From the NCBI GenBank assembly GCA_021018995.1, contig CM037584.1, forward strand, positions 174,920,317 through 174,984,316: a DNA stretch of 64,000 bases, written 5' to 3'. Made by a program: the position numbers and the translations under genes. Each line of letters opens with the position of its first letter. Position 1 is the stretch's first letter. The stretch is from Chloranthus sessilifolius (taxonomy: Eukaryota; Streptophyta; Magnoliopsida; Chloranthales; Chloranthaceae). Positions 34,488 to 47,456 of this stretch are shown one piece after another. The notes beneath the pieces are model-generated. The model was not told the DNA's origin. It saw only the letters and a list, made by a program, of their open reading frames with translations, and made no database searches.

Positions 34488-35290
34488 TCATCCATAAATA
34501 TTTATTTATTTATTTATTTATTTTCTGTACTAATACTAAGCATGTACACTAGTATGCATGAAAGGTTGTGCCTTAAAGATGTCAATGGCTCCCCGATACT
34601 TGACCCATCCGACCCAATTTTTTTACCGGGTCGAACACTTAAACTTGATCGATCGGGTGGATCGAGCATGAGGCATCTGTTCATTCGAATTCAGGTTAAA
34701 GTTGGCTCCGATTCATTAGAAGTCCGAATCAAAAATAAATTTGGTATTGGAAACCTCTTTTCGCGCCTACACGAGACACTACATTTGAGGACCATTGAAA
34801 CTCATGGACAACTTGGATTCAAATGATGGAGATGTTTTTCACCTAAACTTTCACACGATTGGTTTTGAGACTATAAGCATACCATCAGACGCCAGTTTTT
34901 TATTCCACGTGGCACTAATCTCCAAACAATGAACCTAAAAGCACATGGCACACAATATGCTCAAACGGAATTTTAGGACCAGTTTTTGGGATATGTGCAT
35001 CGTGGAATGAAAAACAAACCATATGTGTGTAAGCTCATGGTCTCAAGAACCACCATGTGAAAGATTGGATTGAAAAATGACCTTCATCATCTGATTACAA
35101 GCAGTCAACGAGTTTCAATAATTGCGAATGTAGGCACCTCGATCAGAGGTACCTTTTTGCATTATATACAATTATACTAATGTAAATTTGCTCATATCTC
35201 ATATGCGATTTGCGGATTTCTTTGTATTGTTGCTTTTAACGAGGAGCATGTGGATAATGGATAGATTATGTGCTATTACCAAATAATATA
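34488..35290 (+). repeat. dispersed repeat R1, copy 1
   Basis: An anonymous repeat of about 0.8 kb shared with 44318-45060 and with 49453-49959 plus 52460-52860, all in one orientation. Landmarks are GCATGAAAGGTTGT, a CCGACCCAATTTTTTTACCG segment, GTTAAAGTTGGCTCCGATT, and an internal inverted repeat (about 34812-35100) whose arms include CATACCATCAGACG. No coding capacity was seen. The pararetrovirus array ends inside this copy. Confidence 0.75.
34497..34522. repeat. (TTTA)n microsatellite at the array's right edge
   Basis: About six TTTA units lie just inside the flanking repeat, next to the end of the pararetrovirus array. Confidence 0.8.
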
Positions 35291-35814
35291 TTGATTATAG
35301 TTGTAATGTAATTTTTCTATAGTTTTCCAAAAGAAAAAGTTCATTAATTTTTAACAAACTTTAGCCACATGATTTTATATAGTTTTTCGAATGACATAAT
35401 GAGTACGGATAACAAGCACCATATGAATTTATGAGATTTTGAGCTCTGGCATCCGAGGAGAACTTGTCGGAACATATCGTCCATGGATAGTGGCCAAGTC
35501 GGAGATCCGGACTAAATTGGCTCGGAAAATTCCTGGAGTTCTATAGCGCTATCAATGGCTATTCCACACTTAAGCAATCTATATTACACTTGTTGCTGAG
35601 ATCATCCAATTTCTTCAACCTGGAATCTCATTTTCACACCTTGTCATCGAAATATGTATGTCTCTTGTTTTATTAAAACGAAAAGTAATCAGACGAAGCT
35701 CGCTAATAGTCAGATCTAGATCACTAGATGGGTAAATCTATTGATGGGCATTGATCATTATTAAATGTAATAATTGTTATATTGGATCTAAATTAGGTTT
35801 TTGGAATAATTAGA

Positions 35815-36066
35815 GAAACATGCCTCAAAAATAAACTTTTTAGCAAAAAATGCCTCACCTCAAATGATTTAAAAAAACGGTGCTTTCACGGTTTTTGGAA
35901 CTTCAGAAAATCGTGAAAGCACTATTTTTTTTGTTTTTTTTAAACGATGCCTGCACGATTTTCTATAGTTCCAAAATCCGTGAAAACACCATTTTTCTAA
36001 AACGTTTGAGGTCGGGTCTTTTTTGCTAAAAAGTTTGTTTTTGAGGCATTGTTTTTTAAAGTGCCC
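35815..36066. mobile_element. foldback MITE-like element
   Basis: About 250 bp are almost fully self-complementary: TGCCTCAAAAATAAACTTTT near the left and its reverse complement near the right, with CGTGAAAGCAC / GTGCTTTCACG in the middle. It has no coding. The superfamily cannot be assigned. Confidence 0.75.
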
Positions 36067-37370
36067 TTTTCAATTGGTAATCCTACGCTAACTCTTGATA
36101 TACTGAATTGGAGGCAATGCATAACTTTTTTTCGATAAGTAAAGCCTTAAAAGTCACAAGACATGTTAGCCAAATCAATTAAGGCTGCTGCGTTAGCCAT
36201 GAAAGAAGAGATCTTTGCGTCGGATGTGAATTGGATCAATACGAGATTTGTCGTGAGACTGGAGATCGCCGATAACGTGAGTGTTTCCCATGAACGGATG
36301 TATGCCTTGCTACCTTCGTAATATGTTTTTGAGATATCTTTAGTAGGCGGCAGTAAGCCCTTTTTATAAGTGCGCAAGAGATATTTGTAACGTTCGTGTT
36401 TCTCATTTAGGTAACACACAACTTATGTGTCCCGAGTAAATGAGATTCTTTTTCCCATTAAAGTAGCACATAACAGTTACATGGCCACACTTGACAACAA
36501 GCCAAGCATTCTAGTGTCTCATGGATCCGCTAGAAGTTTGATGCCATCTCATGGGCGTACATCAAATGTGATTCTCAAATCAGTTCTAAGATGTGTGAGA
36601 CATGAATTAAAAATCTGATTTGTCTCATGGCCGGATCATGATCTCAAGCTCTATTGTATTGAAGATTGGGAGTACAAAAAGGTGGAGCCCATTATGCTAC
36701 AGGTACAACCTGTATAAAAAGAGTGAAGCGTGGGGTAAATCATTTAACAGAGACATACAAGCTCCCTGAATAAAATAATAGTTTCTTACATACTCCCCAC
36801 CGTAGGTCCCAATTAATTCTCGTCAGTAGTAAGTACAGTGGCAAATTTTATTTTCCGCAATATTTTCGTACGAAGTTATTTTGAATCAATTAAGGGAAAA
36901 AACGAAAAAATTTTGAGAAAATTTCAAGTGTACAAAATTTTTATATAAATTATATTTGTTGTTCATAAAAACCTTATTTATCATTTTAACATGACTAAAA
37001 TTAAAATTTTTATTATTTTTTATGAATTTAGAGAAATCACGGAAATTTAACTAAAAATTTCGTCCAACACCTGTTTTAGGGAACTTTCGATAGATTTGTT
37101 ACTTGATAAGAGAATTAGACAAAGCCTCGGTATTGTCAGATTGAGTGTAACTGGCACGGCGGAATCGAATGTAAGCTGTTGACCGAATAAATCAAACGTA
37201 ACAGGGGACTCCAATTATGAGCGAGAGAGAAATGATCCAAGGCTATTCAAAACAAGGGATATAAACTCATTGTCATTGAGATGTCGAAGGATGGTTACAA
37301 GAGAGTTGGCTAAACCTTCATTTTATCAAGGTATTCGACCATCCCGAGGAATCCTTGATTTTTTAAGGAA
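36067..37370. other. anonymous intergenic sequence
   Basis: No recognisable gene was seen in 1.3 kb. Short frames at 36147-36419 (minus) and 36427-36618 (plus) have no domain that I recognise. Stretches near 36880-37050 are very AT-rich. Confidence 0.4.
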
Positions 37371-37377
37371 GACTCTT

Positions 37378-38946
37378 TTCTAAAAGTTTATTATACTTGA
37401 TTTTTCCTAAGAGGTGTGGTTTTTAAATTGAGGTGTCTTTTTAAAGTGATGTGTATTTTCGAAATAAAGGATCTTTTCAAAGTAGTGTCTTTTCAAAATA
37501 AAGAGTCATTTCAAAGTGGTGTATCTTTTCTGAAGGGATGCGTGCTGCACATTTTCATAGGAAAAAAGCGTATTAGCATATCACTTAATTTCTATTTAAG
37601 GAACTTAAAATCATTATTTTACATACCACAAAAAGAGTCTTCCTTCTTCTCTCTTACTATGTCTTTAAAGGTCTTGATCAGAGCGTTCTTGCAATATTTG
37701 GTGTTCGGATAGCGTGATCGGATTCGTCAAATCCTTCACAAGAATACACAACCGGTTCGTTGTATCTTGGAACCAGTTTGCCAATAACCTGTTAGTGACC
37801 ACTTTGTCGAAGTGGTGGGGGCAAATATTGATTTAAAGACAGCGATATTTCTCGTGCCTCGAATCGGTTCCATGTATTATTTCGGATCAACATTTTAATT
37901 TTTTCAACAATTTTAAACCAATATTTGTGTTAGCAAGTTTGATTTTTGGAGAAGCGGCTACAGGCAATTTTAGAAGATGATGATAATGCGAAAAGAATAC
38001 AAGGCACTCCTCGAATTCAAAGAGGCTACGCTTATGACCCGGTGTTCCGGAAATGGACGGTTTGAAACTCTCATGCATCGAAAAGCCGAATTAGTTCATT
38101 CCTTGTTCGTGTGGGTTAATTTGCTTCATGAATAATTATAGTAGAACCCAACTCTTTGTTTGCAACCCGATTACAAAGCGTAGAAAGGTGTTTCTTTGGA
38201 TAACGACATGTTTAAGAGGTATGTTAATTTTACTTTTTTTTTTTTTTTGCAAATTTAATGGCACCAACTGGCCGGTTTAATGCACCCATTAACATCCTCA
38301 TGTCAATATTTGGGGCATTATAATGGGTGTGAGAAAAGCATTACCAAGGTGCTTCAACCAACCATTTAAAGTGAAAACTTTTATTAACTTCGGCAATTTT
38401 TTTTATTATGAGTCGATTTTTTTAAAATTGAAATGTTGATCCGAAATAATAGATGGAACCGGTTTGAGGCACAAGAAATATCGTTGTCCTTAAATCAATA
38501 TTTGCCCCCACCACTTCGACAAAGTGGTCACCAACAGGTTATCGGCAAACTAGTTCCAGGATACAACAAACCGGCTGTGTATTCTTGTGAAGGATTTGGC
38601 GAATCCAATCATACTATCCGAATACTAAATATTACAAGAACGCTCTGATCAAGACCTTTAAAGACATAATAAGAGAGAAAAAAGAAGACACTTTTTCGAT
38701 ATGTAAAACAATGATTTTAGGTTCCTTAAATAGAAATTAAGTGGTATGCTAGTACACATTTTTCTTATGAAAAAGTGCAGCATGCATCCCTTCAGAAAAG
38801 ACACACCACTTTAAAATGATCCTTCATTTTGAAAAAATACACTACTTTGAAAAGACCCTTCATTTTGAAAAGACACATCGCTTTAAAAAGATGCCTTAAT
38901 TGAAAAGACATTTCTCTTAGAAAAAGACAAATATAATAAATTTTTA
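37378..38946. repeat. large inverted repeat with about 0.52-kb arms
   Basis: The left arm (37378-37905) and right arm (38416-38946) are diverged reverse complements. Shared landmarks are GATCAGAGCGTTCTTG / CAAGAACGCTCTGATC, GTGGTGGGGGCAAATATT / AATATTTGCCCCCACCAC and TATTTCGGATCAACATTT. The roughly 510-bp spacer holds no recognised gene. The arms could be two opposed LTR or TRIM copies, or one foldback transposon. Confidence 0.8.
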
Positions 38947-39109
38947 AATATCTAATAATTTCCCACTATTTAAAAGTTTAAATATCCAATAAAAAATACG
39001 TGGACAGTTGTTGAATATTTTTTTCACTCTAATCGAAGCCAAACCTCGTGTTAGGATAGCTATTATCATATCACAAGATTCTAATACTCTGAAAAATATC
39101 ATACGTACT

Positions 39110-39440
39110 TGTTAGGAAGGGTGTCAACGTGCCTCGTAGATATCCTACGTGCCTCAATCTGCTTTAATCTGTCGACCCTCTTGTATTGGCCAATTGTGCT
39201 GCATCTCTTTGTTGTCTCTTTAGTCTCACTACCTCTTGTTTTGTATCCTTCCATGTTTAATGCAATTCAATTAAGCTTTAACGGCTTTGGGCTATATATA
39301 AACTTGAGGAAAACCTCATCTTACAAACTGATTTTGTGAGATTGAATTAGACGCATGGGATTTTATAAAATCTCCATAACCCATGGGGACTCGCACCCAA
39401 ACCAGCTCTCTTAACCCAAAATCCCTTCCCATGCTGTCTC
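39110..39440 (+). repeat. LTR/TRIM-like segment with TATA box
   Basis: It begins TGTTAGGAAGGGTGTCAACG and has a TATA box (GGCTATATATAAAC, about 39290), then TTACAAACTGATTTTGTGAG, a pattern common near plant copia/TRIM LTR transcription starts. The right boundary and family are uncertain. It precedes copia pol sequence. Confidence 0.45.
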
Positions 39441-40312
39441 GCACCAATGGAGTATTCATCAATTTGATGTCTGAATTTTTTTCCTTCATGGCTATCTACA
39501 AGAAGATGTTTATATGCAGTAGCCGCTGTACTTTCAGGATCCTGCACGCCCTTCTCATGTTCGCAAATTTCCCAAAGCTTTGTAATGCCTCAAGCAGGCT
39601 CTGGGTGCTTGGTATCTTCGCCTCAACACTTTTCTTCTCGGACGGTGCCAAAATTTCTTCATTTTATAGTACACTATTCCCTGGTCTTACTAGCTATCAA
39701 CAACTTTTTGGCAACCTCCAATACTTAACTCTCACGTGGCTAGACATCGGCTTTGTTGTCCATCAAGTTTGTCAATTCACTCATGCCCCTTGCACCACTC
39801 ACCTTTAGGCTGTTAATTAAACAATTCTTCCCTTCCTCAAGGGCACACTTACAAATGGGTTGACCATCTTCAAATTGGGAGGTGACCTTGATGCTCGGCG
39901 TTTCAGCTATAGCTCCTGTGTCTTTCTTAGATCAAATCTTGTGTCTTGGTCTACTAAAATGCAACCGCCCGTCTCCTGATCTAGCAACGAGGCTGAGTAT
40001 CACACTCTCTCCAACAGTGCAACGAAGTTTATTTGGCTTCAATTTTGTGTTGGGATCTTCAAATACATCTCAAGCAACCACCATTGGTGTGTCTACCTTG
40101 CAGGTAATATGATATTCCATGTTTGTGCGAAGCACATTGAGATTGATTATCACTTTGTAGAAGAACGGATTGCTCGAAGTAATGTCATGGTCACTATGTC
40201 TCTACTCCTAATCAACTTGCTGATATTTTCACAGAGGGACTCTCTTCTACTCGATTTTGTGATCTATTTCACAAGCTCAACATTGTGACTGTCCCGATTC
40301 GGTTGAGAGAGA
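39441..40312 (+). mobile_element. Ty1/copia pol fragment, block 1 (fossil)
   Basis: The sequence carries the copia RT segment around LHGYLQED, the HARPSHV/ FVVHQVCQFTHAP blocks and RNase H-like EAEYHTLSNSATKFIWLQF, ending in the usual C-terminal block. A purine-rich tract and TGATAACGATCC (LTR start, 40313) follow. It is heavily degraded, with many interruptions. It matches 54976-55909 and is part of a duplicated block. Confidence 0.75.
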
Positions 40313-40443
40313 GTGATAACGATCCAAGTCGTTATCCAAGTGGGACGAATCAACCTTCAAGCGGCAATAACTAATTATAACGGGGATAACCTTCTCATAT
40401 ATATCTTGTATTTCTTTTGAGAAATAGTTTGAATTTGTTGTAA
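40313..40443 (+). repeat. stub of the copia LTR, block 1
   Basis: Begins TGATAACGATCC after a purine tract. It parallels 55910-56016 in block 2, then is interrupted by a MITE. Confidence 0.6.
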
Positions 40444-40694
40444 GGGCACTTAACGAAAGAGGATTCATGTTATAAAAGTTTTGCACTATTATACTACTTC
40501 AAAAACTTTTGCGTAATCAGGATTGCACGGATTTTCTAGGTTTAAATTTTTGAGTATTCACGAATTTCAAACTAATATTCACGGATTTCAAGGACACCGA
40601 AATAGGGTGCATCCTGATTATGCAAAACTTTTATGTTTCGGTATAATAGCGCAAAACGCTTTCTTCCCAGTTCTATTTCTCTAATTATGCCTTA
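40444..40694. mobile_element. 251-bp MITE flanked by TTGTAA, absent from block 2
   Basis: The element is flanked by TTGTAA at 40438-40443 and 40695-40700. Its ends are weak inverted repeats (GGGCACTTAACGA, and AAGGCATAATTAGA from the right). The inner arms (GTTTTGC, then TAATCAGGAT) are strongly self-complementary. At the matching place in block 2 (56012-56016) only one TGTAA is present, so this insertion followed the block duplication. Confidence 0.8.
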
Positions 40695-40983
40695 TTGTAA
40701 AGATAAAGATAAACATCCATATACCAGTTAATTGGAATCCTTTTTATTTAAATGATACAAGACTCCCCTTGAGGACGGACAAGATCGACCAATCTTGTAA
40801 TAAAAACTCATACATTTTAAGAGCGTAGCAAGGTTCAATGTATAATGCAATAAAGATGATGATGCGGATGGCTTTCGGTTGACTATTGATACAAAAAGAA
40901 AAGATAAAAGAGACATAATGGCTATCAAATGGTTCACAACAACATTGAGCTTAGCGGAGATAATGTTCTTCTTCTCCCTATGA

Positions 40984-43115
40984 TCAAACCTGGTCTTCTA
41001 GTCCTATCTCTTGAACTTCTCCATCAATTTCGTTGTCCCCTTTGACACCTTGGCCACCTTCTTCCTGCGAACTAGCATCCATATTTGCAACAACTTGAGT
41101 GACAGCTTTTGGGGTAGGCCAAGACCAATTGACATTGTCACCCAATAGCTCAGCTTTTAGAAAAAAATTCATGGCATTTATTACTCTTTCTTCACTCTCT
41201 TCAATTGCGTAATTTTCGTGATACTCCTTAAAAATCGCACATGGAAGATCAGCAAGTAACATGCCCAACATGTCTAGAAAAGTTACTTCTAGGCATTCGT
41301 ATTTCGTACAGCTGGCCGATTGATTCATAGCTGCCTCCGGTAATCGAATCACAAACAATCCGACGATGTCTTCCCACCAGCATTTGACTCTCATTTCTTA
41401 CAATCTGGATTATTCGTAGTGTATGGTCTAGAATTGATTCTTCCTCCTCCCTCGGCGGTACACTAGCAGCCCTCAATTCATGATTTATTTCTCTTTTCAT
41501 CCGGCAAGTGAAAAAATCTATGCCTGCCCACGCTCTTTGAAACCACTCTAATGTCAATATATCATTGCATCTTTCATGCTCATTTTCTTTTCTATAAAAA
41601 AAATGAGTTCCATGGATTCCCTCAAGCAGTTCATCAAATATTCAGCTCGTGGAGATGATATTAAAGCATTGAGAATTGCAAGCAAACTAGTGTACCACTC
41701 GACACTCTATCATTATGTCTCAGGAGTTTATCTTTGATTCTTCTAAAGAGGGAGTAAGAGCATTGTTGAGGAGTTAAGGATTTAGACAAGAGAGAGATTA
41801 AATGAGTTGGGGCGCCCCTTTTGTTAGCTTCTATCGATCTCTGTGTATCATTGGCAAGCATTCTCAATTTCCACTCCGTCATCCTAGGGTCATCGTAGAG
41901 AGTGATTACTTTGTTTTGCAAACCCTCATTAGGAGCGGAACTCATTTGCTTTTTTGCATTCTCTCTGCATTTTCCCATCATCATCAATGCACATAAGTTC
42001 CTCACCTTCAAGCAAGAGAGTACAACCAGCTTGCCCACTATTTCCACCATTTTATGCAGTACAAATAGTATCACCATAACAATAAATCCTAACACGTAAG
42101 AAATCATTCTGAGACTCTTGCAAGAAAATTCATAATTTAGCCGCAATAGAAATATCGAAATCATAAATGTCACATCTTCATCAAAATCTCGACCTGAAGA
42201 TGAGTATTGTAGACTACTGAAATTAGAGATGCCCATGTGAGCAACAAGGGTGAACCATCTAAGTAGCACCGTAAAACTACCCATTGCGATACAAAGGATC
42301 TGAATCACAAACACCACCCACACCGACCACTTGTAATCAGAAACCCCATTGCAGAACGTGATGTCTTTAACAAAGAAAGATCGAATTACAGTTTCGGACG
42401 CAATCGCTGCACAAACAACACTTGGAATGCCCACAAATATACAGTTCATGGTTTCACAACAGAACAATTGAGGGCTACAACAGTAACTAAGTCCATAGAG
42501 CTTCATTAATTGTTTTCTCATACTCTCTAAACTCCATTCAGTTGGGTAATCTTCTGCTGCCTCTCTATAATCTGAATTGCAGAATTTTTTTGGTAAATAA
42601 AGGGTTAAAGTAGAAGACCACAGAGCCACAAGCAATACAAACATGCAGACCATGAGTATTATGTGTTCTGGGATGAAAGTGAAGATCACACCTGTGGCGA
42701 TTTGTATACGTATATTCACTATAACAGTTATAATCAAAACAGTTAAGGCGGCCATGTTGGCCAAGCATTCAGATGTCCTCATAGATCCAAGAGAAGGCAT
42801 GAAAACCCCCATGGAAATGCAAAGAAGGGCACTGCCAGTTATCTTGGAGAGCTGATCTGCTGCACTCGGCATTGGGGTGTAAAGATCGACTTGCAGTTTT
42901 GCAGCAACTGACACTACAGTCAATGTAAATGAATTTAGAGAGAAGAGCTTACAGGGTAACCATGGAGTTCTACGACGAAACCCATGGAAGATATCAAAAG
43001 AGATGGAGAGGAAACATACCAAAGTAGCCAAAGCTATATAGGTACCAATCATGGGCATTGGGGAACCATACTTGGCAGTGTCGAGATCTCCATTCACACA
43101 CACAGCTTTCACCAT
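40984..43115 (-). pseudogene. plant multi-pass membrane protein gene, copy 1 (disrupted)
   Basis: From ATG at 43115: MVKAVCVNGDLDTAKYGSPM, then GTYIALATLVCFLSISFDIF and HGFRRRTPWLPCKLFSLN. About eight hydrophobic segments are visible over 484 residues, with a soluble C-terminal part (WKLRMLANDTQRSIEANK; later NHELRAASVP and LADLPCAIFKEYHENYA). I recognise an unnamed plant membrane-protein family of roughly 700 residues, of unknown function. Compared with copy 2, this copy has a 1-base loss near 41680, another near 41560 and a 4-base gain near 41305, so the C-terminal third is split into frames. No intron is needed to explain it. A few sequencing errors could mimic this. Confidence 0.75.
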
Positions 43116-43299
43116 GCTTTGCTTCTTATTAATTTGGATTTTTAATATGGTTATAAATTTAGAGGAACTGGGAGTCTGGGAGAAGCTACTGTATTAGATG
43201 AGCAGCCGGCAGGGGAAGAGGTTGTCTTTTTGTCCGAGAGAAGGACAAGTTTCCCTTCTTATAAAAAAGAGTAGTTGGTTAAACTTCGGAGTTATTATT

Positions 43300-43707
43300 C
43301 TCACCTCAACTGGTTGCTTTCTCACCCATCACTTCCAGCCGGCAATCATTGACTGCCTTTGAATTTGATGATTGAGATCATTTTTCATTATCATGCTCAC
43401 AAGACCGGGTCTATAGAGCATGGATCTACAATCAGACCATCAGTTTTCTATTATAAGTAGCACACATCCTAAAAAGGCAAACCTAAAATAATTTGACATA
43501 TCACACTCAAGTATGATTTTGGGATCAGTTTTTGTGATGTGTGCCAGATGTAATGAAAAACTGACCGCCTGATGGCTAGGCTCGTGTGCTATAGATTGAT
43601 TATGGAGAAGATTGGGACGAAAAACTATCTCCATCATTTAGTTAAGAGCGATTAATGCATTCCGGATGGAGGATGAGGAGTGAGAAAATAGTCTTTTGGA
43701 GTGAGTA
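43300..43707. mobile_element. foldback MITE, family M1, copy 1
   Basis: About 400 bp with long imperfect terminal inverted repeats: CTCACCTCAACTGGTTGC on the left, TTTTGGAGTGAG on the right, and inner arms with GACCATCAGTTTT / AAAAACTGACCGCCTGATGG. It is non-coding and matches 53098-53514. Confidence 0.7.
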
Positions 43708-44317
43708 TAAGAGTTTATATTTTTAGAAATTTACCAACCGAGAACCCAACTCTCTCGCTATTTACCCGTCAAGGTTGTGCTCCGTGGAGTGACCTAGCGG
43801 TGTCTAAGGCTGTCAAACCTTTCAATTTCTGTATTTACAAATGAAGATTTTACATTAGCAACGAGGGTGTTACAAATGTTGATTGCCTTCAATCTGATGA
43901 TGGAAATCTTTTACGCACCCTCCTACTAGACGGTCATGTCAATATTTCACGTGAAACACATCCTCAAAAGTGATTAGAGAATCGTTCTCATGGTAAAATC
44001 AACATCTTGTTGTCTAAAAGGTGTAGCATTATCTCTATATCTGTCGTGTCAATCTTCCTCATCTGATTGTAAGCGATCACTGATTTGATAGGAAAACACC
44101 CTAATTGCTAATATAAAATCTTCAGCTGCAAATATCAGTATCCTGTTAGGAAAAGTTAAGTTAAAAAAAACAGCAATGGGTGTCGGCTCTTGATGCTGGA
44201 CATCGCAGTCCACATGTTCTTACAAGGGAGTGACTTGCACAAATTTTCGGGATGAGTGGACGCCCACTGTAGAACAACTAAAAAAAGAGCATCCATATGA
44301 ACGCACATGATAAATAA
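43708..44317. other. anonymous intergenic sequence
   Basis: About 600 bp of degraded repeat-like sequence with no gene seen. A CAAATATCAGTATCCTGTTA segment near 44133 recurs near 58914. Confidence 0.4.
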
Positions 44318-45060
44318 TGTAATAAATATGTTTGCACGTGGAGAGCCTCAAAAGGAGATCGTCCATAAGGAGATCGTCCATAGATTTATTTTTTTCAGTT
44401 TTATTTTTTTTACTAATACTGAGCGTGGTCATTACGATGCATGAAAGGTTGTACCATAAGGCTGTCAATGGATCTAATCGAGGATACCTGACCCGTCGGA
44501 CCCAATTTTTTTTTTATCGGATTGAGCGCATAAACTAGACCGATTGGGTGGATCAGGCATGAGACATCCGCCCGGTTCTAATTAGGGTTAAAGTTGGCTC
44601 CATTCCGTAAGAGTATGAATAAAAATTAATTTGCTATTGAAAACCTCTCTTCGCACCTACACGATTTTTGAGGGACCTTACATTTGAAAATCATTGAAAC
44701 CCATGAACTGTTTGGATTTAGATGATGGAGATTAGTTTTCAGACGCCAATTTTTCATTCCACATGGCATAAATCTCCAAACAACGGCCCTAAAATCACAT
44801 AGCATAGATCCTGCTCAAATGAGATTTTAGGACCATTTTTTTGAATTTGTCACCTGAAATAAAAAGCAAACTGTCTACTTGTAAGCTCATGGTCTCACGA
44901 ACTATCATGTGAAAGATTGTAGTGAAAAACAATCTCCATCTATCATGTGAAAGATTGATTCTCATATGCCAATTGGGGATTTCTTCGTATTGTCGCTTTT
45001 AACAAGGAGCTTGTGGATAACGGATAGATTATGTGCTTTTACCAAATAACAAATGCATTA
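44318..45060 (+). repeat. dispersed repeat R1, copy 2
   Basis: Second copy of the anonymous R1 repeat: GCATGAAAGGTTGTACC, GTTAAAGTTGGCTCCATTCC and GGATAACGGATAGATTATGTGC. It shows where the repeat starts upstream (GTGGAGAGCCTC), which copy 1 lacks. Confidence 0.75.
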
Positions 45061-45532
45061 TGTGAGTTAAAAAAGGGATCCATTAATTGTATTCGGAAAT
45101 TTGACCCTTGCACCCAAGTTAGAAAAAGACTTAATATTTTATAAACATATAACATATGAATATATAATCCGGGCGTGTGATTTAAAGCTTGTGATCTATA
45201 TAGATTCTTAGTAATTAAAATAGGAGTAAAACACAATATTTATCATATGACCTATTGTAGTCAATCATTGAATGAAGTAATAGCCTTTGATTATGTTTAA
45301 TCACATGATAAAGATTATATTTGGTGATAATCTTTTGCACTTAATATCTTTAAATGATGGGCTCCAATCAATCGGTTTAGATGGTGCTTTCATATAGCAG
45401 AGGTCACCAAACTTGCAAGTCCTTGTTTTAAAATCGGTGCAAGGGCCAAGTTTTCAAGTATTGGGTGTCCGCTCGTGATGCTGTCTACATATGGACTTGC
45501 ACAAATTTTCAAGTATTAGAAGCTTGGGCAAG
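45061..45532. other. anonymous intergenic sequence
   Basis: No gene was seen. The last 100 bases (CTTGCACAAATTTTC) repeat a segment also present at 44230. Confidence 0.4.
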
Positions 45533-47407
45533 TGTAACGACCCGGATTTTCCTATTTTATTTTAATGGTGTTTGATGTATATGAACTGTGCACGGTGTTA
45601 GTACTTCACACTGAAACTCACCTTCTATTTTAAAAAATTATGAATTTTTCTATACCAATATTAGACTCATTGCAAAATGTTCGTCAATACAATTTCAACG
45701 ATAAATAATTTGGCGATTTCTAACACGAATATAAAAAGTTATACCCATTTTAAGTAATGAAACAAGTTAAAGGGTATAACTATAATTTCGGGAGTGAAAC
45801 ACCAATTGCTTCCATGTTTGTGTGAAAAAACTCCTATTTTATTAAACCTTCTAGGAAAAGTGTTAGTTAGAGTTAACCTAAAACTTCTTACTGTTATAAA
45901 TAAAACTTTAAGAGTTATTTATTCTCTAAAGGAGAAAAGAAGATAAAACGACTTGATCGAATTGACGCCTTAGGCATCGAACTTTTCAACCCGAATCGTC
46001 GTAGATTTACTGTTCACGCTTCAAGAGGTGAGTACCCATCAATCCATCTTGTTCTTCTTAGATCCCGTTACGTAGGAAGTATTTGATCGCACATCGACGG
46101 ATTTAAAAATCTTATTAAACTCAAATATCTCATAAATTAATAGACCTATATGTTTAATATTATGTTTCCCCTTGAAAGTTATATATTTTATAGGTCGGTC
46201 TATATTTTGTTTCTCTTTTCTTTTCAAACAATCCCATTGTTGGGCTGTTAATATTTTACTTTCTATTAGGTCCACATATTTAATATGTCTACTTTCTCTT
46301 AAATCTACATACTAATTAAATATGAATATCTTTAAATATGATAAATCTGCATATTTAATATTTTATTTTCTATTAAAGTTGCATAATTTGTAAGTTGAGT
46401 TTATATTTTGTTTCTCTTTTTAAGCAATCCGTTTGTATGGTTATATAATATGATATTTTTCTATTAGGTCTTCATATTTAATATTTATCTTATTTTAAAT
46501 CTGTAAAATTAATTAAACTCTAATATTTATAAATTTGATAGATTGACTTATTTGGAATAATACCCTATTGATATTGCTTATTTCTAAATCTATATAGTTA
46601 GAATTTAGAAATTTACTCTTTTATTAAAACTGTAATTTTATATTCTTGTTTATCTAAAGCTAATTAAAACCAAAAATTTAAATCATATTCTTATTTATCT
46701 AATCCCATGAATGACATTTTGAATGTAAAGAAGAAAATAAGCAAAACTAATTAAGCCTTAAGATACTATAAGTCTGATATATCTATATAATTAGAAATTT
46801 ATCATTTTACTAAAACTATAATGATATATTGTTGTTGCAAATTTTACTTAAAAGAACAATAGTCTACATTATCTTGAAGTTTCGGGTCCAAACTCGCGAC
46901 TACGAACCCAAATTTGTGGCCACGAATTCGAACTTGCAACCATCGATGTACTGGTCTCAGTATTTTGGCCATAACGTTTTACTTCGATCTAAGATTAACT
47001 TCATTCTTACGATATTGGAAAGAAGACAACAAGCTTTACAACTTTATGTGAAATAACCATTTCACGAATCTAACATTTTAAAGGTCAAAATTGAGCAGTA
47101 AGTCGGGCCCAATTTTGAATGACCCAAGGCTACATGAATTTAGTGTTAATTTCTAATTTTCATGACCAAAATTTCTATATATATTATATCTTACTTAAGA
47201 TTTTTCGATCGATGATCATGATAAATCACAACTTATTATCCAATTATAATATATACATATATATATATATATCAATTTATCGCTTCAACGCAATCTCTTC
47301 GATAACACTAAAAGTTAGAAATTCAATGTCGTCATGAAAATTGAACTTTGTCCTGCACGTTCTCAATATCACATTAATAACTATCTTATTCTATATTTGT
47401 ATTGGTG

Positions 47408-47456
<49 letters not shown>

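Noticed and set aside
36147-36419. 90-residue minus-strand frame as a small gene
   Set aside because: No domain, no paralogue in the window and no promoter-like signal; kept only as anonymous sequence.
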